Source: Mesorhizobium sp. M8A.F.Ca.ET.218.01.1.1 (GTDB lineage: Bacteria; Pseudomonadota; Alphaproteobacteria; Rhizobiales; Rhizobiaceae). Taken from it: DNA of 64,000 nt. Every line of letters starts with the position of its first letter. Positions within the stretch are counted from its first letter, which is position 1. Made by a program: the position numbers and the translations under genes. The stretch lies in contig NZ_SRUZ01000006.1 in NCBI RefSeq assembly GCF_004791165.1, forward strand, positions 310,001-374,000, written 5' to 3'. Positions 33,784 to 44,400 of the stretch are shown in pieces. The notes under the pieces are model-generated. The model made no database searches. It was not told the origin of the DNA and saw nothing but the letters and a program-made list of their open reading frames with translations.

Positions 33784-34560
33784 ATGTCAGTTGAGAGAAC
33801 CACGGCCGCCGGCGGCATGGAAACCTCCTATGGTTTCAAGCGTGTAGGGGAAGGCGAGAAGCAGTCCCTGGTCAACGATGTTTTCCACAAGGTCGCCAAC
33901 CGCTACGACCTTATGAACGACCTGATGTCAGGCGGCCTGCACCGGCTGTGGAAGGACGCCATGGTCGCCTGGCTCAATCCGCCCAAGCGCGCCGGCTGGC
34001 GCGTGCTCGATGTTGCCGGCGGCACCGGAGACATCGCCTTCCGCATCGTCGATGCCAGCCATGGCCATGCGCATGCCACCGTGCTCGACATCAACGGCTC
34101 GATGCTCGCCGTCGGCCGCGACAGGGCTGAAAAGAAGAGATTGTCCGGCAACACCGACTTCGTCGAGGCCAACGCCGAGGAACTGCCGTTCCCTGACGCC
34201 AGTTTCGACGCCTACACCATCGCGTTCGGCATTCGCAACGTCCCGCATATCGACGTGGCCCTGGGTGAGGCGTTCCGTGTGCTGAAGCCCGGCGGCCGCC
34301 TCCTGTGCCTGGAGTTTTCCGAGGTCGAGATGCCGCTGCTCGACAAGGTCTACGAAGCCTGGTCGTTCAATGCCATTCCCAAGATCGGCAAGATGGTCAC
34401 CGGCGACGGCGAGCCCTATTCCTATCTGGTCGAATCGATCGCGAAATTCCCCAATCAGCAAAACTTCGCGGCGATGATTTCCCGCGCCGGCTTCGAGCGC
34501 GTCTCCTTCCGCAACTATTCCGGCGGCATAGCGGCCCTGCATTCGGGCTGGAAGCTTTGA
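33784..34560 (+). CDS. ubiE: Ubiquinone/menaquinone C-methyltransferase UbiE
   Basis: 258 residues, an SAM-dependent methyltransferase of ubiquinone synthesis. Signatures are ETSYGFKRVGEGEKQSLVND, NRYDLMNDLMSGGLHRLWKD, the SAM loop RVLDVAGGTGDIAFRI, and IRNVPHIDVALGEAFRVLKP with GGRLLCLEFSEVEMP. The ribosome-binding site is weak (an A run before the ATG). ubiB follows after 70 bases. Confidence 0.96.
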   Translation: MSVERTTAAGGMETSYGFKRVGEGEKQSLVNDVFHKVANRYDLMNDLMSGGLHRLWKDAMVAWLNPPKRAGWRVLDVAGGTGDIAFRIVDASHGHAHATVLDINGSMLAVGRDRAEKKRLSGNTDFVEANAEELPFPDASFDAYTIAFGIRNVPHIDVALGEAFRVLKPGGRLLCLEFSEVEMPLLDKVYEAWSFNAIPKIGKMVTGDGEPYSYLVESIAKFPNQQNFAAMISRAGFERVSFRNYSGGIAALHSGWKL

Positions 34561-34630
34561 AGCCGTCGCCCATCTCCTGCACGCGACGCGCCTTGCTCCA
34601 GTTCGATGAACCGGTGGGGCGGACGCGGCC

Positions 34631-36205
34631 ATGAGCACCGTCAGCGCGGGATTCCGGCTCATACGGGCCGGTTGGGTGCTGGTGCGCGAGGGCGTCGTCG
34701 CTGCTCTGCCCGGCGAGGAACTGTCCGGCCTGCCCAAATTCGGCTGGCGGCTGGCGCGGCTGTTCACCCGCCGCCGCGCGCTCGCCTATGAGCGCAGCGA
34801 TCGGCTGGCGAAGGCGGTGGTCCGGCTCGGCCCTTCCTACGTCAAACTTGGCCAGTTCCTGGCGACGCGGCCCGATGTCGTCGGCAACGACATGGCGCTC
34901 GATCTCGCCATGCTGCAGGATAAAATGCACACCTTCCCGAAGGCCGAAGCGATCGCGGCCATCGAGGCCTCGCTCGGGCGCAAGGTGGGCGATCTCTATG
35001 CGCGGTTCGGCGATCCCGTTGCGGCCGCATCCATCGCCCAGGTGCATACCGCCGACACCATGCATGACGGCGTGGCCACCCAGGTGGCGGTGAAGGTGAT
35101 CCGGCCGGGCGTTCGCCGCCGCTTCTTCCACGATCTCGAAAGCTATTTTCTCGCTGCTCGCCTGCAGGAAAAATACATCCCTTCCTCGCGCCGGCTGCGG
35201 CCGGTCGAAGTGACCGAGACGCTGGCCCAGACCACCAGGATCGAGATGGACCTGCGCCTCGAGGCGGCGGCACTCTCCGAACTCGGCGAGAACACCAGGG
35301 ATGACCCCGGCTTCCGTGTCCCAACCGTCGACTGGGAGCGCACCGGCCGCGACGTGCTGACCATGGAATGGGTCGACGGCATCAAGATGAACAACATCGC
35401 CGGCCTCGAAGCCGCCGGCCATGACCTGAAGGCGATCGCCGCCAACCTCATCCAGTCCTTCTTGCGCCATACGCTGCGCGACGGCTTCTTCCATGCCGAC
35501 ATGCATCCGGGCAACTTATTCGTCGAGGCAAACGGCACCATCGTCGCCGTCGATCTCGGCATTGCCGGGCGCCTCGGGAAGAAGGAGCGCCGCTTCCTCG
35601 CCGAAATCCTCTACGGCTTCATCACACGCGATTATCTGCGCGTCGCCGAGGTGCATTTCGAGGCCGGCTATGTGCCGCGCCAGCACAATGTCTCTGCCTT
35701 CGCGCAGGCGATCCGTGCGATCGGCGAGCCGATCCACGGCCAGCCCGCCGAAACGATTTCGATGGCCAAGCTTTTGACGCTGCTGTTCGAGGTGACCGAA
35801 CTCTTCGACATGGCGACGCGGCCTGAATTGATCCTGCTACAGAAGACCATGGTGGTGGTCGAGGGCGTGGCGCGCACGCTCGACCCGGCCTTCAACATGT
35901 GGAAGACCGCCGAACCGGTTGTCGGCGGCTGGATCGCCGGTAACCTCGGGCCGCGCGGTCTTATGGTGGATGCCCGCGACGGAACCAAGGCGCTGCTGGC
36001 GCTGGTGCGCCAGGCACCGGAGCTTGCGGCGCGCACTGACCGGCTGTCACGCGAAATCGACCTGATGGCGGAGCACGGGCTGCGCTTCGACGAGACCACC
36101 GCCCGCGCCATCGGCAAGGCCGAGGCGCGCTACAGCCGATCCGGGCGCGTGGCGCTGTGGGTGATCGCGCTGACGCTGGTCTATATTGCCTGGAAGCTGC
36201 TTTAG
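34631..36205 (+). CDS. ubiB: UbiB/ABC1-family atypical kinase for ubiquinone synthesis
   Basis: 524 residues. The ABC1 family KxGQ motif is present (PSYVKLGQFLATRPD), along with the Ala-rich loop substitute DPVAAASIAQVHTADT, the ATP-site Lys in VAVKVIRPGVRRRF, and the metal-binding FFHADMHPGNLFV and VAVDLGIAGRLGKKER. The C-terminus has one or two membrane helices (VALWVIALTLVYIAWKLL). It acts as an ATPase needed for ubiquinone biosynthesis at the inner membrane. It lies between ubiE and coaBC, the usual order in rhizobia. Confidence 0.95.
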   Translation: MSTVSAGFRLIRAGWVLVREGVVAALPGEELSGLPKFGWRLARLFTRRRALAYERSDRLAKAVVRLGPSYVKLGQFLATRPDVVGNDMALDLAMLQDKMHTFPKAEAIAAIEASLGRKVGDLYARFGDPVAAASIAQVHTADTMHDGVATQVAVKVIRPGVRRRFFHDLESYFLAARLQEKYIPSSRRLRPVEVTETLAQTTRIEMDLRLEAAALSELGENTRDDPGFRVPTVDWERTGRDVLTMEWVDGIKMNNIAGLEAAGHDLKAIAANLIQSFLRHTLRDGFFHADMHPGNLFVEANGTIVAVDLGIAGRLGKKERRFLAEILYGFITRDYLRVAEVHFEAGYVPRQHNVSAFAQAIRAIGEPIHGQPAETISMAKLLTLLFEVTELFDMATRPELILLQKTMVVVEGVARTLDPAFNMWKTAEPVVGGWIAGNLGPRGLMVDARDGTKALLALVRQAPELAARTDRLSREIDLMAEHGLRFDETTARAIGKAEARYSRSGRVALWVIALTLVYIAWKLL

Positions 36206-36237
36206 GCCGCCGAGGGGGCCAGCGGCTTGCGGCAGTT

Positions 36238-36287
36238 TGATTGCATTGCTATCATCGCTATCAGACAAGATGAGTAGAGTGCAATCA
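36238..36287. promoter_or_regulatory. Putative operator: direct GCTATCA repeats inside a TGATTGCA/TGCAATCA dyad
   Basis: Immediately upstream of the RHH-CoaBC start lie TGCTATCA (36247-36254) and a second GCTATCA (36257-36263), flanked by the 8-base inverted repeat TGATTGCA (36238) and TGCAATCA (36280). TGCTATCA matches, from memory, the half-site bound by the FitA antitoxin of Neisseria, whose family the fused N-terminal domain belongs to. The layout suggests autoregulation (inference). Confidence 0.5.
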
Positions 36288-36288
36288 T

Positions 36289-37755
36289 ATGGCCAGCATC
36301 ACCATCCGCAACCTTGACGATGAGGTCAAGGAACTGCTGCGCCGGCTGGCGGCGGAAAACGATCGCTCCATGGAAGAACAGGCGCGGGTGATGATCCGGG
36401 CCGCTGTCGACGGCCAGATCGGCCCGGTAGGCCGTCTCGACCAGATCGAGAAAGCCCTCCACGAACTGGCCAATTCGCAAGGCACCCCGGCGTCAGCCTT
36501 GGCAGGCAAGAGCTTGCCGCGAGGCACGCTTTCCAACAAACGCATTCTGCTGATCATCGGCGGCGGCATCGCCGCCTACAAGGCGCTCGACCTGATCCGC
36601 AGGCTGCGCGAGCGTGGTGCGGCGGTGCGGGTGGTCATGACGTCGGCGGCGCGGGAATTCGTGACGACGCTGTCGGTCGGCGCGCTCTCCGCCGACCATG
36701 TCTTCACCGACCTGTTCGACCGCAACGATGAACACGATGTCGGCCACATCAGGCTGTCGCGCGAAGCGGACCTCCTGGTGGTGGCGCCCGCCACCGCCGA
36801 CCTGATGGCCAAGCTCGCCAATGGCCACGCCAACGATCTGGCCTCGACCGTGCTCATCGCCACCGACAAGCCGGTGCTGATGGCCCCGGCGATGAACCCG
36901 AAGATGTGGTCGCATCCTGCCACCCGCCGCAACCGCGCGACATTGGGCAAGGACGGCATCGCCTTCGTCGGCCCCGCCAAGGGTGAGATGGCCGAGAGCA
37001 ACGAGGCCGGCGAAGGTCGCATGGCCGAACCGCTGGAGATCGTCGCAGCGGTCGAGGCGCTGCTCGATGCCGGCCCCAAGCCGCTAGCGGGGCGCAAGAT
37101 CATCGTCACGTCAGGCCCGACACACGAGCCGATCGATCCCGTGCGCTATATCGCCAACCGGTCGTCCGGCAAGCAGGGCCACGCCATCGCCGCGGCATTG
37201 GCAAGGCTCGGCGCCGACGTGCGCCTCGTCACCGGCCCCGTCGCCATTGCCGATCCGGCCGGGGTGAAGACCGTCCATGTCGAACGGGCGCAGGAGATGC
37301 GCGACGCGGTGGAACAGCTTCTGCCCGCCGACGCCGCGGTGTTCGTCGCCGCCGTTGCCGACTGGCGCACCGAGAATTCGGCCGGCGAGAAGATCAAGAA
37401 GGCCGCGGGCGAAGGCCCGCCGATGCTGCGCATGGTCGAGAACCCCGACATCCTGGCGGGCGTCGGCCACCACAAGCAGCGACCAGGCCTGGTCGTCGGC
37501 TTTGCGGCCGAGACACAGGATCTCTTGCGCAATGCCGAGGCCAAGCTCAGGAAGAAAGGGGCCGATCTCATCGTCGCCAACGATGTGTCGCATACCAGCG
37601 GTATCGGTCCTTCAGGTGTGATGGGCGGCGATCGCAACCGGGTGCGGATCGTGTCGAAGGCCGGCGTCGAGGAATGGCCTGAAATGACCAAGGACGAAGT
37701 GGCGGCGCGGCTCGCCGCGCTCATCGCCGAGCGGTTGAAAACGATCATCGTCTGA
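36289..37755 (+). CDS. coaBC: CoaBC (phosphopantothenoylcysteine synthetase/decarboxylase) fused to an N-terminal RHH antitoxin-like domain
   Basis: 488 residues. Residues 1-45 are a ribbon-helix-helix domain of FitA/VapB type (MASITIRNLDDEVKELLRRL, then NDRSMEEQARVMIRAAV). A linker (46-82) leads to the CoaC flavoprotein (KRILLIIGGGIAAYKALDL; DVGHIRLSREADLLVVAPAT with the catalytic His; APAMNPKMWSHPA) and to CoaB from about residue 265 (GRKIIVTSGPTHEPIDPVRY, NRSSGKQGHAIA, KGADLIVANDVS). The enzyme ligates cysteine to phosphopantothenate and decarboxylates the product in CoA synthesis. The substrate clamp, usually containing ACG, reads EMAESNEAGEGRM here with no Cys. A TTG at 36514 could allow a shorter form. 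No toxin gene follows. Confidence 0.9.
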   Translation: MASITIRNLDDEVKELLRRLAAENDRSMEEQARVMIRAAVDGQIGPVGRLDQIEKALHELANSQGTPASALAGKSLPRGTLSNKRILLIIGGGIAAYKALDLIRRLRERGAAVRVVMTSAAREFVTTLSVGALSADHVFTDLFDRNDEHDVGHIRLSREADLLVVAPATADLMAKLANGHANDLASTVLIATDKPVLMAPAMNPKMWSHPATRRNRATLGKDGIAFVGPAKGEMAESNEAGEGRMAEPLEIVAAVEALLDAGPKPLAGRKIIVTSGPTHEPIDPVRYIANRSSGKQGHAIAAALARLGADVRLVTGPVAIADPAGVKTVHVERAQEMRDAVEQLLPADAAVFVAAVADWRTENSAGEKIKKAAGEGPPMLRMVENPDILAGVGHHKQRPGLVVGFAAETQDLLRNAEAKLRKKGADLIVANDVSHTSGIGPSGVMGGDRNRVRIVSKAGVEEWPEMTKDEVAARLAALIAERLKTIIV

Positions 37756-37816
37756 CAAGTGTCGGCGCAAGCATTTACCGCCAACACCCTGTCGCTTGCG
37801 GTGACGGTCTAAGCCG

Positions 37817-38401
37817 TCAGTTGGCCAAAAGCTCCGCGGTGCGGGCAAGCGCCCCACCGAAGCCGTTGAGCGGAATGGAAAAGCTTACGACTTGCCCCGT
37901 ATCCGCCGCGAACGCATCGATCTTGAGCGTGGTGCCGTTCTTGAGCAGCGGCGTGACATTGGCATCGAACGCCACCGGCACGAGGCAGCCGACCACCTGG
38001 CAGGTGTTGAACGGCAGGCTGCCGTCGAGCTTCTGGTCGTCTATGGTCAGCGTGACGCCCTTGGCAAGCGCCAGGCCGAACGGCAGGGCAAGGGTTCCGG
38101 TCGCATCCTCGCCGGTCTTGCTCGACAGCTCGATCGCCAGCAGCCGCTGGTTGCTTTGCTTGTTGAACTGCTGGTGCGACAGGCTACAGACCTTGTTGGT
38201 GCCCGATATCTGGCAATTGACCGTCCAGTCGCCATGGGTTTCGGACAAGGCCGAAGCGCCGCCGGGCAGCTGCGGCGCGTCAGCCGCGGCGGGCGGCGTT
38301 GCCGTCACCTTGTCGCTCTTGGTTTGCGCCGCCATGGCCGGCAGGCCTGCGATACAGGCAGCACCCAGCACGGCTGCGAAATACGCGTATTTCCTCATCA
38401 A
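37817..38401 (-). CDS. IalB-family (invasion-associated locus B) exported protein
   Basis: 194 residues with a Sec signal peptide (KYAYFAAVLGAACIAGLPAM, cleaved after AMA), a Pro/Ala linker and an IalB domain: HGDWTVNCQISGTNKVCSLS, LPFGLALAKGVTLTIDDQKL, LPFNTCQVVGCLVPVAFDAN. Four cysteines likely form two disulfides. IalB was named for red-cell invasion in Bartonella; in soil relatives it is a general periplasmic protein of unknown role. It is convergent with coaBC and lies just beyond the stop of the giant autotransporter gene on the same strand. Confidence 0.88.
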   Translation of the reverse strand: MMRKYAYFAAVLGAACIAGLPAMAAQTKSDKVTATPPAAADAPQLPGGASALSETHGDWTVNCQISGTNKVCSLSHQQFNKQSNQRLLAIELSSKTGEDATGTLALPFGLALAKGVTLTIDDQKLDGSLPFNTCQVVGCLVPVAFDANVTPLLKNGTTLKIDAFAADTGQVVSFSIPLNGFGGALARTAELLAN

Positions 38402-38434
38402 GATCTCTCCCGCCGGGCTCCGCCTCGAGCCAGT

Positions 38435-41400
38435 CTAGAAACTGACCTTGAGAGACGCGCTGACTGCATTCTGTTTGACCGTTTCCCCGAAGGCGCCACT
38501 ATACCTGACGGACATGCCGACGCCATTGACGCCATTCAACTCGAGGCCGGCGCCGACCCGATAGAGCGGCGAATCGATCGCCTCCGTCAAGTGCAATGCC
38601 GGGTTGCCGGGCAGATTCTCCGCAGCCGCGAAGCGTCCTTCGATCTCCCACTCCTTGGTTGAAAACTCCACCCCAGCCTTTCCATAGAGGCGAAGGCTGG
38701 CAATGTCGCTGAGTGCGATGTCGGTTCCAATTTCGAGCGCCGGCGTCGCCGCATAGAAGGTGTCCGCCGATCCGTCGAAGTTGAAACCGGCAGCCGACCC
38801 CTCTTCCTTTCCCGAAACACGCAGCCAGCGCGCGTCGAACTGCAAGGTCGGCTGCAGGTAGAACGCGCCCATCTGTTGCGTGAAGCCAAGCCGTGCCGAG
38901 CCACCGAACTGAGCGGTCTTCTGCGTGTAGGTGACGCTGTTGCCGATCCCGGGCAGCATTTCCTCGTCCAGATAATCGCCGATCAGCGTTTCGCCGGGAA
39001 TGAAGAACGCCGGATCGATATGGGTATCGCGCTCGCCCTTGAAGGAACCGGTGCCGCCGCCGAGCGCGAAGTCGATGAAGTAATTCTTGTCGGCGTACTT
39101 CGCCAGCGCATAGGCCTGCCAGGCCTCACCGGTGGTTTGTGACAGCGGTTCGCCGTTGGCGTCGATCTTGGAGTCGAATTCCGTACGGCCGATGGTGGCG
39201 CCCAGCGACCAGTTCTGGCCGACCTCGCCGATGCCGCCAAGCGACATGGTCTTCAGGACGTCGTCGCGGCTGGTGGTCCCGGCACCCGCGTCGCGACTGT
39301 ATTCGGCCTGCGGACTGATCGTCGCCCAGATGCAGCGGCCGTCGGGGTTCTTGTAGGCCGGCACGCCGGTGCATTCGCGCGCCGTTTCCAACATGATATC
39401 GGCCTCGCGGTTGATCATGTCGAACGTATGCACCGCATAGTGCGGCGTCAGTCGCGTCAGCGCGGCACCCAGTTCCTGCTCGTTGGGCAGGAAGCGCAGC
39501 ATGTTGATCAACCGGGCCATCGGGTTGTCCGGGGTCGAGGCCGCTTCGACGTCGTCGAGATACTGCGCCAATTGGAACACGCCCGGATCGGTGGTTCCGG
39601 AACCGGGATCCTGCGCCAGTTCGAGGAAGGTCGGATTGTCGGCGTAGAGAACGAGATCGGTGCCGTTATCCACCTTGAACTGGAAGTTGAAGCCCACCGC
39701 CGGATGCAGGGTTTTCGCGTCGATGCCGGAATCGGTCATCGCCGAGCCTTTGGCCACCACATATTCGGTGAACAGCTTGTCGATCGTGAGGAAGTTCAAC
39801 GGAGCCTCGCCGTTGAAGTCGCCCGCGCCTGTCAGCGCCAGCGCATCGGTGATCTGGTTGTTGAGGTCCACGTCGGTGACGAAGTCGCCGGAGAGAACCT
39901 GCTTGAAGCCGCCGCCGACATCCACTTTCGCAACCACGCCGATGCCCTGGTTGGTATAGAGCCCATCATTGGTGAACAGCCCGCCGCCGAGATCGATGGT
40001 CTTGAGGCCGACCATCGAGGAATCGGCGAAATTGTGGAAGCTGTTGTTGCCGCCGCCGAGATCGATGTTGCCGATGACGCGTCCCAACGTGTCGGCCGCC
40101 TTGGAATTGTTGACATGGTCATCGCCCGATGTGCCGGTGATGGCGAGCGGACTGAAATCGTCCAGCAGCGATTCCAGGATCGCGTTTGTCGGCACCACCG
40201 GGCCGGGCGCCAGCAGGAAAGCCTGAAACGCCTGGAACTGCGCTGCCTGGATCTCGAAAGTCGGCGTCGCCCCCATCGCGTAGAGCAGGCTGTGGTTGGT
40301 CAGCGTGTTGTCGGCGCCGCCGACGAGCATCGCCGCGACACCGGTTCCGGCCCCACCGATCGTATATTGGCCATTGAGGTTGATGGTGATGTTGCCCTTG
40401 GCGCCCTTGGCCGTGCTCTCGCCATAGACAGCCACCGAATCCGCGCCTTGTGCGAACAGGCTGTCACCCGCCGTCAGGTCGACCGCATGGGCGTCGCCAT
40501 TGCCTGTCGCGCTCTGCCCGAACATGGCATAGGCACTCGCGCCCTTCACCCAGACCCGGCTGTCGGTGCTGGCGGATGCCGCCGCGGCGTCGCCGACACC
40601 ACCTTGCGAGCCCGCGGCCGACTGGCCCATGCCGAGCGAATCGGTGCCGCCGGCGCCACCGCCGCCACCAACCGCCTGGGCGACGATGCCGTGGCCACGG
40701 TCGCCATCGGTCTCGATCGCGCCTGACTGGATGATGGTCACCTTGCCGCCGGTGCCCTTGGTGCCGCCGGGCGTGTTGAAGCCGATGGCATTTGGCCCGC
40801 CGCCGTCGTCATCGGCGCCAAAGCGGCCGAAGCCCGCTCCGCCAATGCCGCCGCCGCCGCCCACTGATTGTGCGATGATGCCGATCGAATCCTTGCCGGT
40901 GGTGGTGATCGTGCCGGTGCGGATGACGGTGACGTCGCCGCCATCGCCGCCTTTGCCGCCGACACCACCAATGGCCAACGCGTTCGAACTCTTGCCCTTG
41001 GCGTCACCGCCATAGCCGCCACCGCCGCCGACCGATTGCGCGACCACGCCATGCGCGCGTTCGCCATGGGTGATGATGGCGCCGGAAACGGTGACATCCA
41101 CTTGCCCGCCATTACCGCCATTGCCGCCGAAGCCGCCAAGCTGCAGGGCGACCGATTCATCGCCTGCCGTGTCTGCTGACACCACGCCGCCATAACCGCC
41201 GCCGCCGCCGATGGACTGGGCGAAGATGCCGAGCGCGCCATCCTTCCAGGTCTCGATGGCGCCGTCATTGTTGACGATGACATGGCCGCCATTGGAGCCG
41301 TCGCCGCTTGGCAACGAGGCCGCGCCGCCGATCGTCATGTCGGCCTTCGAGGCGTTGGCCGCGGCACCCGATGCGCCGCCACCACCACCGACCGACTGCG

Positions 41401-44400
41401 CAAAAATACCGTGCGAGAGGTAGCCCAGGGTGGTGATCTTGCCGTGGTTGTCGACCGTCACGTCACCCCCGCGGCTGCCTACTCCACCCAGGCCGCCGAT
41501 TGCCAGGGACACAGACGTCTCGGCGCTGCCCGTCTCGGTCGAACCGGCACCGGCGGCACCGCCGCCGCCGCCAATCGACTGCGCGAAGATGCCATAGGAA
41601 TTGTCGCCCTTGGTCAGAATCTCGCCCGTGTCGAAGTTCGTGACATGAACGAAATCGCTCTTGCCGCCGTCGCCACCGGCTCCGCCGAGGCTGAGCGTAA
41701 TGGCCACATTGGAGTCCTTGGCCGAAGTGCCGGAAGCGCCGCCGACGCCGCCGCTGCCGCCGATCGACTGCGCCATGATGCCGTGCGAATAGGCCGCCTC
41801 GGTGTGGATGTAGCCGCTGTTTTCGACGACGATCTTGCCGCCGTCGCCGCCGACCTTGCCCGATCCGCCGAGCGAGAGGTTGACGCTGACTTCCGAGTCA
41901 TCGGTCTTTCCGGTGCTCTCGCCGGCACCGCCGGCGCCACCGCCGCCACCCACGGACTGCGCGAAGATGCCGATCGAGCGCTCCTGCTTGGTCCAGATTT
42001 CGGCCGTCCCAAGATTGAAAACGTCGACCTCGAAGCCACTGCCGCCGCCGCCGCCCGCCCCGCCGAGCGCGCCGCCGATGGCATATTTGCCGAGAACGCC
42101 CGATGTCGCCGAACCGCCGACGCCACCACCGCCGCCGATGGAGTTGGCTGAGATGCCGTAGGAATCGGCGCCGTCTGTGACGATCAGGCTCCGGTTGGTG
42201 ACCGACACGGTGCCGCCATTGCCGGCGCCGCCGGCGGCAAGGCCGATGGCCGCGCCGATGCCCACGGATGTCTCGCCCTCGCTGCCGCCACCGACGATCT
42301 CCTCGTCGGTCGAGGCCGCTCCGCCGCCGCCGCCGCCGCCGCCGACCGACATGGCTAGTATGCCTATCGAATTGAAACCCTGGGTCCGGATCACGCCGGA
42401 ATTGTCGACATGCACGCCGGCACCGATGACATTGCCGCCGCCATCAAGGCGGAACATCGCCGCATCGTTTCCGGACCCGCCTTTGCCGCCGATGCCGACA
42501 TTGACGGTGACGCTCGTCTCGCTGGTGCCGCCCAGATGGAATGCCTTGGCGTTGCTCGCGCCGCCCATGCCGCCGCCGCCGCCCAGCGACTCCGCGACGA
42601 TGCCCGAGGAGAAATCGCCCGTGGTCGTCAGGTTGCCGCTGTTGATCACGTCGACCGCGCCGGAAGTATTGCCTGTGCCCCCGCCGCCGCCGACACCGAC
42701 ATTGACCGCGACGTTGACCCCCTCGCCGCCGCCGAGATCGGCGGTCGCGCCATTGGTCGAGCCGCCATTGCCGCCGCCGCCGCCGATCGACTGAGCCATG
42801 ATGGCCGCGCTCATGTCGCCGGCGGTTTGCACCGTCAAGGCGTTGTGGACGAGCACGTCATCGCTGACATTGCCGTCGCCGCCACCGCCGCCGATGCTGA
42901 CCGTCGCATTGATGGCGACATCGTTGCCGTAACCGCCGGCCGCCCCCCAGGAATCGCCGCCATTGCCACCACTGCCGGCGACCGATTGGGCAAGAATGCC
43001 GACCGCCTGATAGCCACTGGTGACGATGCTGCCGCCACCGTTCAGGCCAGTGTCGACCGTCACCAGGTCGCTTCTGCCGCCATCGCCGCCCCAGCCGCCA
43101 ACCGTAACACCCAGGCTGACACTGGCGTCGGTGCTGACAGCACCGGTGATTGTGGTCGCCCGCCCGCCATTGCCGCCGCCGCCGCCGATCGACTGCGCGA
43201 CGATGCCGCCCGACCCGACCGCATCGGTATCGGCAATGATGTTGCCGTCCGCCTTGACCGTAACCTTGCCGCCAGGGCCGCCGTCGCCGCCAGTGCCGCC
43301 AATCGACACACCCACGGCGGCGGAGAAATAAAGACCGCCGCTGAAGGCGCCGGAATAGGCATTGCCGCCATTGCCGCCGCTACCGCCGACTGACTGAGCA
43401 AGAATGCCCTTGGAGCCGGCTCCCGCCACGTGAATGTCGCCCTTGTGGGTGACCGTGACCTCCTTGCTTAGATTCGCGTCGCCGCCACCGCCGCCAAGCG
43501 CCACGCCGGCCGCGCCGAACGCGCCAACGGCAACGGCCCCGGTGCTGCCGCCATTGCCGCCGCCGCCGCCGACCGACTGCGCCAGTATGCCATTCGAGAG
43601 CGCGCCCTTGGTTGTGATGTTGGCGTTGTTGATAACCTCGACGACGCCACCCGCGCCGCCACCGCCGCCCGCGCCGCCGATGCCGACGGCGGCGAAAAGC
43701 CCGCCGGCCACGGCAAAGCCGCCGTCGCCGCCGGACCCACCGACCGACTGCGCGAAGATGCCGTTGGACAGGTCGCCACCCGTATCGATCTTGCCGGAGT
43801 TGTTGACAAACACCTTTTCGCTCGTGCCCGCCGAGGCGCCGGTACCGCCCAGCGAGAAGGACGGGCCGCCCAAGGTGACGCTGAAGCCGCCAGACCCCCC
43901 ACCGCCGCCGATCGATTGTGCCAGGATACCGTGCGACTGGTAGCCCCCGGTGCTGAGCGCGGCCGCGTTGATGACGTCGACCGTGCTGGAAACGCCGCCG
44001 CCTGCGCCCTTTCCGCCGATGCCGATGTTGACGCCGGCACCGAGCGCGACGACGCCGCCACCATTGCCGCCGCCACCACCGATCGACTGTGCCACCATGG
44101 CCGAAGACCGCTCGCGTGTCGTGGTGACGGAGCCGCCATTGTCGGTGATCTTGACCGCACTGGCGTCGCCCGCAACGCCGCCGCTGCCGCCGATGCCGAC
44201 AGACGCGGCCAAGCCGAGGCCACCGACGAAGCTGCCATTGCCGCCACCGCCGCCGATCGACTGGACAAGGATACCGATCGAATCGGCACCCGCGGTTTTG
44301 ACGACGGAATTGTCCGTAAAGAAGCTGGCGGCCATGCCTTTGCCGCCGCCCGCGCCGCTGCCGCCCACGCCGACATTCACGCCCAGGCTGCCGCTGATCA

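Noticed and set aside
36289..36420. A complete toxin-antitoxin module at the start of coaBC
   Set aside because: Only the RHH domain is present; no PIN or other toxin frame lies between it and the enzyme or next to the gene.
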